Shown: piece by piece, positions 28,301-39,729 of the stretch
Numbering within the stretch: the first letter of the stretch is position 1
Layout of the letters: the number at the start of each line of letters is the position of its first letter
NCBI RefSeq assembly: GCF_023343835.1
Contig: NC_064433.1
Location: forward strand, 69,400,032 to 69,464,031
Direction of reading: 5' to 3'
Source of the DNA: Lagopus muta
Lineage: Eukaryota; Chordata; Aves; Galliformes; Phasianidae
Length of the DNA: 64,000 nucleotides
Program-made: the position numbers and the translations under genes
Notes under the pieces: generated by a model
Told to the model about the DNA's origin: nothing
What the model saw: the letters and a program-made list of their open reading frames with translations, nothing else
Databases searched by the model: none

Positions 28301-28899
28301 GAAGAACCTTAACATCAATCTGCTTCTCAGAGGATGGCCACGTACAACCAAAGGGCACGGACTGGAGACATATAAACATGATTGTTACCATGAAGTCATT
28401 CTAGAAACAAGTTGCAGCCCTCAGACTATAGTGGAAGGAAGAAGATTTTATTTCTACAGACTTTCCCAATCCTACTAGGATGACATTTCCCACTCTCACT
28501 TTTCCAAAACCCAAGTAACCTATTTCAGCTACACCCATGACCACAGAAATGACCATTGCTACTACCAGTAATGAGATCACATAAGCTGCTCTTCCTCTCA
28601 TCCTGAGAGAGGCAGAACTTCATTTTGCTTACAATCCTCAGTAATTTTGAACTTGCTGCCTACTTGTGTAGCAGTATTTCCTCAAACTCTTATCAATGTT
28701 AAGAAGCATTTTACCATTACCTGTTGGTAATATGAGAGAACCAGCCATGAAAAACTCTGTCTTCAGTATTGTGAGAATTGGTCTCTGTTTACTTACAATG
28801 AAAGGTAATACTAAAAACAAATCAAAACTTCTGTTTTCAGTATACGTAATAACCAGCAAGTAATTATTTGAATTGAGTGATTCATCCCTGTCCTTGGGA
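25313..28899. other. intergenic, no gene seen
   Basis: Non-coding, AT-rich. A 154-codon minus-strand frame at 27,421-27,885 is rich in Leu/Ile/Phe encoded by T-rich DNA and has no domain. A perfect 8-bp hairpin with a 4-base loop lies at 25,551-25,570. Confidence 0.55.
27120..27143. repeat. A24 homopolymer
   Basis: Pure A run following TTTATTAAG; no recognised retrocopy adjoins it. Confidence 0.9.
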
Positions 28900-30190
28900 A
28901 GATGATGAATCAGCTTGTTATGGATGTCATCACCAAGCAAGTGGAAGAAAAGGAGGTTATCAGTAGTAGTCAACATGGATTCACCAAAGGAAAATCATGC
29001 TTTACCAATCCACTAGCCTTCTATGATGTCATGACCAGCTGAGTAGATGAGGGGAGAGCAGTGAATGTTGCATACTTTGATTTCAGCAAAGCTTTTGATG
29101 AACTTCCATAACATCCTCATGGAAAAGCTTAGGAAGTGTGAGATAGGCGAGTGAACAGTTAGGTGGGTTGAAAATTGGCTGACTGGCAAAGCTTGAAGAC
29201 TTATGATCAGTAATGAAGAGCCTAGTTGGAAGCCTGTCATTACTGGAGTTCCCCAGGGATCAATACCATGTCCATGCTGTTTAACATCTTCATCAAAGGA
29301 TGAAGGAATAGAAAGCAAGCACCCTCAGCAAGTTTGCAGATTAAATTAAACTGGGAGGAGTGGCTGACACACCAGAAGGCTGTGCTGCCATTAAGTGAGA
29401 CCTGGATAGGCTGGAGAGTTGGACAGAGGGGAACCTGATGAGGTTCAAAAAGGGCAAGTCCAGAGTCCTATGCTGGGGAGGAAATAACCACATACATCAA
29501 CCAGTACAGATTAGGAAGTGATATGCTAGAAAGGAGCTCTGCAGAGAAGGACCTGAGTATCCAGGTGGACAACAGGTTGACCATGAGCCAGCATTGTGTT
29601 CTTGTGGCCAAAAATGCCAATGATATCCTGGGATGCGTTAAAAAGCGTTGGCCAGCAGATCGAGGGAGGTTGTCCTCTTCCTCTATTCTGCCCTGGTGGG
29701 ACCACATCTGGAATACTGAGTCAAGTCTGGGCTCCTCATTTCAAGAAAGACAGGGAAGTTCTGGAGAGCGTCCTGTGGTCATAAGGATGATGAGGGACGT
29801 GGAACATTTCTCTGAGGAAAGGCTGAGCCTTGGGACTTTTCAGCCTGGAGAAGAAGACTGGGGGCGATCTTATCAATGCTTATAAATATCCTGAAAGAAT
29901 TCAGGAGGATGTAGCCAGGTGCTTTTCAGCAGTGTCCTGTGACAGAACATGGGCAATGGGCACAAACACTAGAACACAGGAAGTTCCATGCGGACATGAG
30001 GAAAAACTTATTTTGATAGTTATTTTATTTTGAAGGTTATGAAACATTTGAGGGCTACATAGCGCTGGAACAAACTGCCCGAAGAGGCTGTGGAGTTTTC
30101 TTCTCTGGAGATATTCAGAACCCACCTGGACTCTTTCCTTTGTAACCTACTGCAGGGAACCTGTTTTTGCAGGCAGTGGATTGGACTAGA
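28900..30190 (+). mobile_element. CR1: old, degenerate CR1 LINE (ORF2 to 3' UTR)
   Basis: About 1.3 kb of CR1 in sense orientation, covering much of the reverse transcriptase and the C-terminal region of ORF2 and running into the 3' untranslated region. The order follows CR1: a STNSNHGFTKG-like region near 28,960, an FDFSKAFDE-like palm segment near 29,080, a GVPQGS segment near 29,250, then SKFAD near 29,330 where the second Asp position of the catalytic motif is replaced by a stop (AAATTTGCAGATTAA-type reading). A DLSIQVDNRLTMSQHC thumb region follows at about 29,550. Many stops and indels; the tail ends in a GGATTGGACTAGA block without ATTCTATG repeats. Clearly older than the 8,235 and 15,575 copies. 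Confidence 0.92.
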
Positions 30191-30933
30191 ACTGGCATAC
30201 CCAACCCATGGCTGAGCACAGCCCATATGCAGGAGAGCTCAGCCCAACCTGTGGCTGCACCCTGCCCTGCACCATCATGGTGGCAGCTCTTCCCCACCAA
30301 GCAACCCAACCCAGCCCAGAGTGTGCACTCATCATTCAGCAACAACCAAACATCAGTATGCAATTGAAATTCTCTGGGCTGAAACCAAGGCATGGGGAGG
30401 GCACAGTGCAGTGCTAACTCAAGATATAGCAAATAATCACATGCATTTTGAAATACTGCCTGAGATATAAGAGTCTTGCGCACAAGGTGCCCTTGTGCAG
30501 GGGCTTGCAAATTCCTCTCCTCTTGATGTCAGTAGTTACTTTGTAAACTCTCACCAAATAAGGCGTTGGTTACAAAGGTCAATTGGCAACTTGAACTTAT
30601 GAACTTTGGACTTACTGTACAAACTTCATAACCAGTTAATGTTAACGTCTCCACCCTAGGCAGCACAAAGTTGTAGGGAATTACACATGCGATACATGTT
30701 AGGAAGGGAGTCACATACAAGGGGAAACACATATTTGGCAAACTGGAAAGTTTGTATCCTCCAAGTACTTCAGAAAATGAAGAAAGGGGAAGGGACAAGG
30801 CAGACAGAAAGTAAGGGTAAGAGGAGTCTGTCCTCCAATACTTTGAGAGACCTTTGAGGGCTGTTCCCATGGAGTCTCCCTTTATTCAAATAAAGAAAAC
30901 TAAAGACTTTCCTTTATCTCTTTTTGGGATAAC
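30191..30933. other. intergenic, unrecognised
   Basis: About 740 bp. The first half (30,190-30,420) is GC-richer and has CCCAACCCAGCCCAG-type runs; the second half is AT-rich. No gene or repeat family was recognised. Confidence 0.5.
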
Positions 30934-30954
30934 TGAGCAAGCCTATTTGAGAAA
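30934..30954. repeat. left copy of direct repeat flanking env-CR1 unit
   Basis: 21-bp sequence matching 32,930-32,950 with one mismatch; 17 bp (30,938-30,954) are identical. The right copy starts exactly where the CR1 3' end stops, so the pair looks like a target-site duplication made on insertion of the intervening 2 kb. Confidence 0.75.
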
Positions 30955-31216
30955 ATGTTTTGCCCACAACTTGGAGACTTGTCCAGGATTCTTCCACCCT
31001 CTGGAATCAATGAGCATTTGGGTGAACTGATGGGCACCTTCACTGATTTATCACTCTGGGGACTGTCAGCACTAGGGGATTGATTGGGCTTTCTAGACTG
31101 TCCCAGAGACAGATGGGACAGTGGACTGGGAAGTCCAGTGAAGAAAGAAAAAGAAGGTAAAGGAGGAGCTGAGGATTCCATGAAGAAATCTCACCGGTGA
31201 ATTGACATGGGGAAGG
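30955..31216 (+). other. unclassified 5' part of the env-CR1 unit
   Basis: Lies between the left direct repeat and the env relic. One forward frame is nearly open from 30,937 to about 31,197 (single stop at 31,081) and ends in a Lys/Glu/Gly-rich basic stretch, KKEKEGKGG. It may be leader, gag or pol-end sequence of the same retroviral transcript, but no family motif can be named. Confidence 0.4.
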
Positions 31217-32560
31217 ATGCCTGAGGATGCAGCTCTAGGTCAAATATGGATTCTCCATACCTGTGCTAAGGCCACACAAGCTCCAGAAAACTGGACATTC
31301 GAGTTGAAAGAAGACAGAGGATTGTGGATAACCTTTAAATGAAGCCCATCATCTAGTGGCCCTAAGCAACTAGTTTCCAGGAAAGCTTTAGAGGATAGTG
31401 GCAAGGGGGCACATGAACCGGAACCACCATATTTTGAGTTTGGATGTTAATTTCTTACAGATAGGAATTCAGAGCAATACTTCCAGGAAAGTATCTACCC
31501 CAGGGGAAAAACAGGTGTGTATGGTTAGCTTGGGAGGCTGTCAATACCTCAGCTTTTTGTTTAGCAGGACAGTCGGTGGATGACACAATGACCACTTGCA
31601 TGGTGGCCATATCAACTCACCCCCAAATGATACAAACTTAATCTTTCCTCACTGCATTTGACATTAACATCATGTATTGGATGATCAATAACTGTGGGGG
31701 AGGTAGCTACCCAGTGGCATGCCAAAACATGCACATTTAGGTTGGCAAAAGTAACATGCATCATGTTGTTTGTAGGTAGTGAGTTGCACTAAGCCCCAGT
31801 ACAATTTAACTAATCCAGAATTACAGTGTAATGAGATGATGAATGCAACCTTCATCTCGGTGTATGTAGCTTTGCCAATGGGATAGTTCTTTCTCTGCAG
31901 GGGGGGGGGGCCACATACTCCTGTTTTCCACTAATACTACAAGTGGCCCCTGCACTTCGGGGAGAATTATCACATCCGTATCTCCTTATGATCATTCCTG
32001 TATCTATAGAGGCTGGTGATTCAAATGGGTGAGACTGCAATTTGATGCAAAGTGTGATAGTAATGTAAACCTATTGTCAAAGGGGAAAGCAGTTGTCCTA
32101 GCCCTATCTTCAGTGAGCGTCCCAGGACTAACCATTCACAACCATTGACAGCTTACTGTAGTCACTTGTACCCTCACAAAAACAATTAATTTTACATCTC
32201 AGGCTCTTGCAGCCTCAAATAAGGAATTAGGAGAAGTCTGGCATGCCATCTAACAGTGCTACTCTTCCCGTTCTGCCACTAAAACACAATCATGGGTGCC
32301 AGGAATTTGAGAGAATGAGTTGCTTTAATATTAGTGATACTTTCTAGTTGAGAAAAGGGAAGACTGAAGATCTAGAAAACGTAATGGAAAGTCATAAATA
32401 AGATGAGGGGGAATGGCTCTCCAGTCCCTGGGATTAGCTGGCCTTTTTCAGTCACTCCTATTATCTAGATGGGGAGCTTGGCTGGCAAAGATCAGAACCA
32501 CGCTACTGACTGGGGTTTGCTTCAAGATATGGGCCTAGTAAGATGCTTGATAATTCGCAT
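31217..32560 (+). pseudogene. endogenous retrovirus env relic (SU and TM), no LTRs
   Basis: Degenerate envelope gene of an avian endogenous retrovirus. An open segment at 31,217-31,342 is followed by a Cys/Thr-rich surface-subunit segment from about 31,549 and another at 31,927-32,016 containing GPCTSGRI, typical of SU glycoproteins. A heptad-like helical segment at 32,188-32,250 with ALAASNKELGEV is TM ectodomain. After a one-base frameshift near 32,252 comes HNHGC (32,285-32,299), then MSCFNISD (32,315-32,335). This is the disulfide region of alpha/gamma-type TM proteins, with Ser in place of the first Cys of the CX6CC motif. A hydrophobic anchor beginning WGAWLAKI lies at 32,470-32,525. 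Several stops and at least two frameshifts make it non-functional. No LTR, primer site or polypurine tract was found at either side. Which retroviral genus it belongs to cannot be settled by eye. Confidence 0.82.
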
Positions 32561-32697
32561 ACTCTACTCCACTGAATAAACTGGGAGAGTACAGAAGGTA
32601 ATGGCCCTAAGGCATACCTCCACACCCAGAACTATACTATAAATAATAAAGGCTATGTTAGAAAAAGTTTGCAATTTTTGGGATGAAGATGATTGAA

Positions 32698-32932
32698 TTG
32701 GCTTCAAGCTGCACCAGGGGAGATTTAGGCTGGACATTAGGAAATGCTACTTTTCTGAAAGAGTGGCCAGGCAGTGGAATGGGCTGCCCAGGGAGGTGGT
32801 GGAGTCACCAACCCTGGAGGTGCTCAAGGAACATTTGGATTTTGTGTTGAGGGGCATGGTTTAGTGAGAACTATTGGTGATGGTTGGACTGGATGATCTT
32901 GTAGGTCTTTTCCAACCTTGGTGATCCTGTGA
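32698..32932 (+). mobile_element. CR1: CR1 LINE 3' UTR fragment, directly after env relic
   Basis: A CR1 3' end of another subfamily than 8,235: starts at the CTGCACCAGGGGAGATTTAGG block, then GGGCTGCCCAGGGAGGTGGT, and ends GATGATCTTGTAGGTCTTTTCC plus a decayed terminal GTGATCCTGTGA. The 21-bp direct repeat copy follows without a gap. Sense orientation, same strand as the env relic. Confidence 0.92.
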
Positions 32933-32950
32933 ACAAGCCTATTTGAGAAA
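32930..32950. repeat. right copy of direct repeat flanking env-CR1 unit
   Basis: Partner of 30,934-30,954. It overlaps the last bases of the CR1 terminal repeat (TGA) and continues into flanking DNA. Weaker similarity may extend about 18 bp further right, with indels. Confidence 0.75.
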
Positions 32951-33547
32951 TTTTATTTCCCAACATTGGCTAAACACTGTTATGAAAATAGTGAAAAACA
33001 GGCATTTTCACTTCGCCTTTTTATAAGAGAATTTGAGAACAGGATTCAAGATTAAAAAAAAAAAAATCAGGTTTTTTTTTTTGTATATTTGTGATTCCAT
33101 TTTCAGTCAACATCAAAACATTACCTGCACATTCTCAAATGGAATGCATAGAGTTGCAATCAGGCATTCAACTCAAAAACTTGATCATGTCTCTTTACCT
33201 GACTTTTATTAGACATCTTTTGCCATGGAAAAATATCCCTCATTTCACCATCATGCCTTATTCATGTTATCACTTTCCGGCAGTACAAACTTGTGAAGAA
33301 CTATTTTCAAGGATGAAGTACAGGAATAGTAAAGTTTCATCAAAAATCTCTGATGTGCACCTTGAGAGCCCAGTAAGAATTGCATACTCTGGTACTGAGC
33401 GAGTTTGATACATTAGTTGTACAGAAACACCAGTTGTTCTCCAGTATTTTTAGGTCTTTGTTGTTCTCAGTTTTATATTTTAATAAAAATATTAAAGAAT
33501 AAAATAAGTTTTGTTACTTATATACATGCACAATATTATATAATTTA
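32951..33547. other. intergenic, no gene seen
   Basis: AT-rich; includes an A12-type run at about 33,054-33,066 and a T10 run just after it. A 105-codon plus-strand frame at 33,091-33,408 has no recognisable domain. Confidence 0.5.
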
Positions 33548-34102
33548 CAAGGGCTGCTCTGAGTGTAATATCTCCTATTTTATTATGTTGGCCCACGACA
33601 TCAGAGGCAGATGCTGGTATTGTGGAAGTAAAGGTTGAACCTTCCTGCCAATGTTCCATTATGTTGTATTGCTGTGATGACAGCAGAGGGGCAGTCCAAG
33701 AAATGGGTCTGACATGAAAGTGCATCTGAAGTAAAGGTGTGTCACTGAATTCCTCACTGTGGAAAAAATAGCATCCATTGATATCCATCAATGCTCGCTG
33801 AATGTTTATGGAGACCAAACAATAGATGTGAGCACAGTGAGGCAGTGGGTATCAGCAAAAATGCCATCATAGCAGCAGTGGAACAGTGGGTCACCTCTGC
33901 TATTTGCAAATTTTGACAAGCACAACATGCAGGCTCTAATTCATGGCAGGTGAAAATATATAGCTAATGGTGATGAGTATGCTGAAAAATAACGTTACCT
34001 TGCTGAGAATATGCTCTATCAAATAGTGCTATTGTGCTCTTTGTATGGGTTGTAGAAACCAAGGAAATAAACAGGAGGCTTTACTGCATCCTATGTAGTC
34101 CA
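33548..34102 (+). mobile_element. mariner (Galluhop-like) deletion derivative
   Basis: Tc1/mariner DNA transposon with inverted termini: the left end starts GGGCTGCTCTGAG beside a TA (33,546-33,547), and the right end near 34,075-34,102 is a decayed complement of it. Between them only the two ends of the transposase remain. The N-terminal part reads from ATG 33,714 and includes VEKIASIDIH and NVYGDQTIDVSTVRQWV, with one stop and a small frameshift. The C-terminal part is at about 33,910-33,990. The DDD catalytic core is missing through an internal deletion of roughly half the element, so this copy could only have moved with transposase supplied elsewhere. Assignment to the chicken Galluhop family is from recollection of its ends. 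Confidence 0.85.
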
Positions 34103-34145
34103 AGATGATTCCTCTTCATTCAGTGCAGCCCAGGCAAGCCAAAAG

Positions 34146-34214
34146 ATTGGACAGTCATGGACTAGATGGTTTCCAGAGCTCCCTCCCAACCTCTGCAATT
34201 CTGCGAGTCTGTGA
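34146..34214 (+). mobile_element. CR1: CR1 3' tail fragment
   Basis: Short CR1 end: GGACTAGATGGTTTCCAGAG, then CCTCCCAACCTCTGCAATTCTG and a terminal GAGTCTGTGA. Diverged; lies about 45 bp beyond the mariner copy. Confidence 0.75.
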
Positions 34215-34216
34215 CT

Positions 34217-37200
34217 AAAAAAAAAATGGGATTAAAATGGAGATAAGACCTACTAATCATATACAACTAATACAGCTGTACACAATAGAAAATTTTCTGA
34301 AAGGACAAACTATTCATCTGACTGGGACATGAAAGATCATCTTCATCTACTAATTCAATGACTATGTATCTACTGGAAACACTGCAGGAAATACTGTCAA
34401 CTAGTGAGCAGTAAGGAAAAATGGGGCAATGGAAAGATGTTTTGCTTCAAGACCATGTTGTCTAGCTACAAAAAAAAAAAAAAAAGATGTTACGTAGGCC
34501 TTGTTACAGCTACATGCAGTGTATGAGGAAGTCAAAAGCTCAAATGCATTTAAAACTAAAATACATTCAGTACTCTACCAGGGTTGAGTATTGTTATCAT
34601 TCATGTTTTCTACTTACAAAACAATGTATGCATATTTCTAGTAGACAAGGCCTGGGGGAAGAGAAAATTCAAATGAGATGTGCCATAGTTTGGCTGTCTG
34701 AGTCAGCCTGATTAGACTTTCATAAATTCAGGAAGATTTACAAATGGATTGTGTGCCTTTATTTTGAAAACATCCTTGTCTACATGACAATCAGCAAATC
34801 CAAAACGGCTGCCCTTTCAAGGACACTTGTCCTGAGCACAAGAAGGTGGAAAAAATATTGATAATGGAATTGAAAATGTTTCTAGCTTCCCTAAAGGAGG
34901 AAACAAAAGGCAGTCTGGAGGCTTTGAAAAACTGCAGCTTAATATTAAAACATTCTATTGGCTTTGAAAGTGGATTCAGTTGTAAATACATAACCACAAA
35001 GAGAAATTCATGGTTGCTTTTTTTTTTTCCCCCTACAACTCCCTCAAAACATAATCTGTATTTTTCTTAAAATACAATTCAATGTCTTTTTGTAGCCTTT
35101 ACACTTCACGTAAATTTACATCCCTCCACAATAGCTGCCCCAGATAGATTCCAGTATCCTTAGGTCTGTCCTTAAGAGCAGCTATATGGCTGATGTAGAT
35201 GTAAGCAAAGCAGGAAGGACCCTTGACCAACCATGTTCACTGCTACCCTCTCATGTCTTGAGAGCCTGGCACCAGCCCATGAAACTGCTGTCTGATTTCT
35301 TTTTGTTTTATGGACATCTCTGTCATCCTACTGACAGCTGAATTTCAAACAAAAAAATTTGGCCTACAATGAGATTTCTCACTGTAACATTCATGCCTTA
35401 CTTCATTACAGACTCTTCAAACCTTGCCAGAAAATGTGTTGCCTTTCTTCTCACTTTTTTAATGACATCATTTTTATTTGTCCCTCCTTCAAGACTCATT
35501 CACCTGCCCTACCATTTGGGGTGTGTACTTCATACCCCTCACCTGAGCCCTGAGAGGTGCCAGATGTCAGGACACCACACCAGCTGGCAGCTCTCTGGGA
35601 GCAGTGGAACTCTCCATAGCATAGCAGAGCAAGGAAAGACCTGGAAACCAGATTCCTCTGTGGGAGCAGTGATGGGACAGGACATCAACAGGGTTGCACG
35701 CTGGCACTGCTGAGGTGTGGCTGGGCAGGGACTGATGCCCCTGGGCTGGAGCTGAGGATAAAATGGGGTCCTGGGTCATGGGTGGGAGGGTGTCCCAGGT
35801 GGTGCTGGGCAAGGCCAATAAGACCTATTAGTCTCCCCAGCATCTGACATTGCCTCACAGACAGGTTACTTGTAATATGAAGGTCAGTGAGACATAGAAA
35901 ACCCTATATTGTGTTTAGACAGACTAAAGCTGGCTAAAAATCCAGCTGCTTTTGTATGCTAATGTTCCCTATATCTCACATCTGGTCACTGAGGACAGTG
36001 ACAAAGGCAGACAGGTTTACACTAGAGAAGCCTGTATAAATTACAAAGGCATTTATGAGATACCTTCAGAGCTACAGAGCACTGGCATCAGCATACAGAA
36101 AAGACATGACTTATCCATCCCAATCTATGCTGTGCTCTTTGCCCTGGAAGCCAGAGGGTGATCTTTCCTGCACCCACCAAATCAAATTAGACATAGGCAC
36201 TGTTATTCAACCCACTTTAATTTGTGGATTCATAAAGTCCCATGGCAACTAAAGCAGGATTGCCGCTAAACAAAAATAGCTTCAACATAGGGTTTAATTC
36301 TGGTCTTTGTGCTGCTATTCTCTTGAGCTGGCAGAATTGTTTCTACAGCTGGATGGTGAACCTGATCAGAAAGCTCACCTAAGTTGAAACCAACCTGGTA
36401 AGAAAATATAAATTAGCATTAATTCACACCAGTTTCCTGCAGCTGAGGTTAGAGAACATCTGCCAACACAGCGGAAAGAATAGTTCAAACTGTGAATGGT
36501 AGTAAGACTACTTTCTTTTTCCTCTTTTTGGCAGCAATGCCAGTTTAAGTGATTATAAAACCATAGTCTGCCCTATTCAGTAAGACCTGTGGAGCTAGCT
36601 GGAAATACAAGATGTTACATGTCTTGTGATAAACTCTCAGAAGAGAGTTATACCAGAGAAAGATCAGGATGAATGACCTACCCTCATTATTTTATGATCA
36701 ATATTTTGTGTTTTATTTTTTTTTAATAGAAGGACAACATTTCAGCCTGCTACCTAATGATTTAAAGGCTAAATCATTACTTTGCTGAAGAGACTCTAGG
36801 GAAAAACTGGTGTTACAAAGGGTACAGTGATGATATGTAACTACTAAATCAGCTACAAACTTCCTTTATGAAGTCCAGCTTTAACCGCCTTGCCTCCTGG
36901 GCTCGAAAGATTGACATGAACAGAAAAATACCATAGTTTCTGGAATGATAAAGGATAGTGCTTTTCCAAAGCCTGAAACCACACTACTGATAAAATGATC
37001 ATCTCTAAGAAATATGAAAATCTATTTTTTTCCCTTTTCCATCAAGTTAGAAACATCCTGTTAGTGCTCCTTCCTAGCCCTCCCCCACCCCATATCAATG
37101 AAATCTCCTTAAAATCTCACCTGTCAGCTCTATTTGAAGACGATACAGAAAAACAAAACTATTATGGATTTTTTTCTTCTGTGGACAATCAGAAACTCAC

Positions 37201-39162
37201 AGTGATATCAAGATTTTTTTTTTCCACCATATTTTTTCAGTGACTTCACTTAAAGAAGCATTTTGAGCTACTGCCACTATCCTCAAGTGTAAGTGAGGAG
37301 CATTTAGAGCAATGAACAGTAGATGGATGTGGGAATATGGTCTCCCATTACTTTAATATGACATTTACCACTAAGTGTGTGTGAAGTTGCTGTTAAGTGC
37401 AACTATTTAAACACAGAAGTATTCCTTTATGTTCAAACTGAAGAGACAGATATTCACTTGTTCTCTCTTAGCAAAAGAATAAAAAAAATTGAAAAATGGA
37501 CTTCCAGTCCCACGGGTGATATGATTTCCATTATTTAACAAGTAGGGGAGCTATTATGAAGATCGTATGGGTATTCCAAGAACATATAGAGATCAAATAA
37601 GAACTCCAAACATCCAGCATGTATCTTCAAAACTGTGACAACTGGAGAGTGTTCTAAAAGTTTAATACCTTTCTAAGGTTGAAATATGTTCCTATACGCC
37701 TTTTGTTATTAATCTATTGTGTCCTGTAGGTCTTCGATCATCTTTCTATTCACTGATATCGTGATTTACCACAACACAAAACAGGGCTGCATCTTGATAA
37801 CAATGCCTAGAGAACATAGTTTCCCAAGTATGGATAAAATGATTTAAAACATACTCTGTACTTTGAAATTTATTAGAAGATATTTTTAATCACAAATCTA
37901 TAACTAAAATTAGTTTGCTTTTCAAGATTTAAAAAAAGGAAAAATATCAAGATCTGATAAGAGAAAATTTATTCCTCCCTCCCTCCCCCTTTGGTATTTG
38001 AATGACTTGCCAAAAATATATCTACTGGAAGAAAATGCAGAGAGGTTATATATAGTGTGATGCATTTACATTTGCTGAAAACTCTTTATTTATATAGACA
38101 TGCAATAAAACAGGTTAGTAGCACAAGCAGACATTTTTCAAATGAATGGAGATATTTGCAGTGAGATTAAATGCAGATAAAAATATTACATCGATCTGCA
38201 AAGCACTGGTCTAGACACCTCCCTCATATCTGTGTGAACAATAGAGATATTTATCACCAAATTTAGAAAAGTCAAATACTTAAAAGCAAGAAAATGAGTA
38301 TTTAAGTCTGCAGAAGTACTGGTATAAATAAATGTCTATTTCATCATAACAAAGCATCCTTAGCTACAGAATTCAGAATAAACACTACTATCTGTGTAAA
38401 CATTGCACAAAAAGTCCCGGAAAAAAAGAAGTGTGGAAGTATGTAATATAAAACATTGTTCAGCCTCAAAGACAAGACAAAGGTAAATATTTTTACTATA
38501 AAACAGAATTGGAGACTGTTCATCTTGGACTGTAAGTACATTATTGTCAAGAAATGGTACATATAAATATTTTATCAAGTATTTGTTGACAAAAGGACTT
38601 TTATTTTTATCAGCTGAAAGCATGCCCACACTAATTCATGTGGTGCACTGCATATCCATATAACAGCAGACACTATCCAGAAAGTGTATATCCCATAATG
38701 TCCTCTATACCACGTTCAAGTTCACTGCCTTGTAGAAAAGAGCTCTCATGCATCAAAGGATAGTTACTGTATATTGTAGATACCCCATATTTCCATTCAG
38801 AAAAAAATTGTAGTTTTCCTTACACTTGATAACATCTTTAGATTTGCTACTGGCAGGAACCTGCTTTACTCTGCATACAGCATGATGATACTCTCATAAC
38901 ACTTCATTTTTCCCTCAGTTAGAGAGAGACTCAAGCCTATTCAAATCCTGCTCTAAAAATAACAGTTAATTGTCTCCTTACCTTTTAATCACCTCAATAT
39001 TTTTTAGCAAGTGTGCACCTGATTGCCTCTTGAGTAGTGAACTTGTTCTCACAAATACCTAGCAGATACTGAGAATATTAGTGGCAGCTGAAGTCCTGAA
39101 ATCAGAAGAATCTACTAATTTTAAATGTTGAAACTGAGGTATAACTTCCAACAGATGGCAAG
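34217..39162. other. intergenic, no gene seen
   Basis: Non-coding. Mostly AT-rich, with an A17 run near 34,468 and a GC-richer block at 35,520-35,830 listed separately. Confidence 0.55.
35520..35830. other. GC-rich unexplained block
   Basis: About 300 bp distinctly richer in G and C than its neighbours but with few CpG, containing GGGCTGGAGCTGAGG and TGGGTGGGAGGGTGTCCC-type runs. Open frames on both strands are short. Could be an old repeat, LTR or regulatory sequence; not recognised. Confidence 0.4.
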
Positions 39163-39530
39163 TGTATAATCAATAGATATCAAGATGTAATAATCACAAT
39201 ATAATTGTATGATCAATAGATATCAAGATGTAATAATCACAATATAATCAAGAGAGTTAGGCAAAATAGACAACGATCACAAAAGAGAATAGGTGGAAGA
39301 GCTTACCCTTTGGCTGAGCTCACCAGAAAACACCAAGAGAGGTGATCTCCAGAAGAGATCCTTCCCCTCTGGTAGCCAGCCCTTAAATAGGTCTAGGAGG
39401 GATGGAGCCTGGCTCCACCCCTTCCAGCAGCACAGGTGAATTGCCTTCACCTGTGCTCCTCTGGCTGACTCATGGCTCACCTCAGGTGATCAATCAGAGG
39501 TTCAGGCCCTGACTCAGCAGTTCCCATACA
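39163..39530 (-). mobile_element. solo LTR, copy A, with 43-bp end duplication
   Basis: Endogenous-retrovirus LTR on the minus strand. Read on that strand it starts TGTATGGGAACTGCTGAG, has a TATA-like CTATTTAAGG (39,381-39,390) and ends in CA at 39,163. A possible 4-bp target duplication CAAG lies at 39,159-39,162 and 39,531-39,534. The 3' end of the LTR is present twice: 39,163-39,205 and 39,206-39,248 are 43-bp tandem copies with one mismatch. A perfect 11-bp-stem hairpin, GCACAGGTGAA with loop TTGCC, sits at 39,430-39,456, and a 7-bp palindrome TGGAGCC/GGCTCCA at 39,403-39,417. Same family as 42,001. Confidence 0.82.
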
Positions 39531-39729
39531 CAAGACTAGCAAGGAGAGCATCTTGTGGTGTACGCTTTCTAGAGGCTACTGTAGAACTAGGCAACTTCCT
39601 TGCAGCTTTTTTCTATCAGTTTTCAAATTCAAGGGACAAACTGCTATTTCTGTCAATCTGAAGTACCTCTGAATCCCATAACAGTGAATTTTATGAATTT
39701 TTATGAGAAAGTGTGGCTTTATGTCCATT
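39531..39729. other. short spacer between LTR elements
   Basis: AT-rich flank with nothing recognised; its last five bases (39,725-39,729, CCATT) are the left target duplication of the next element. Confidence 0.6.
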
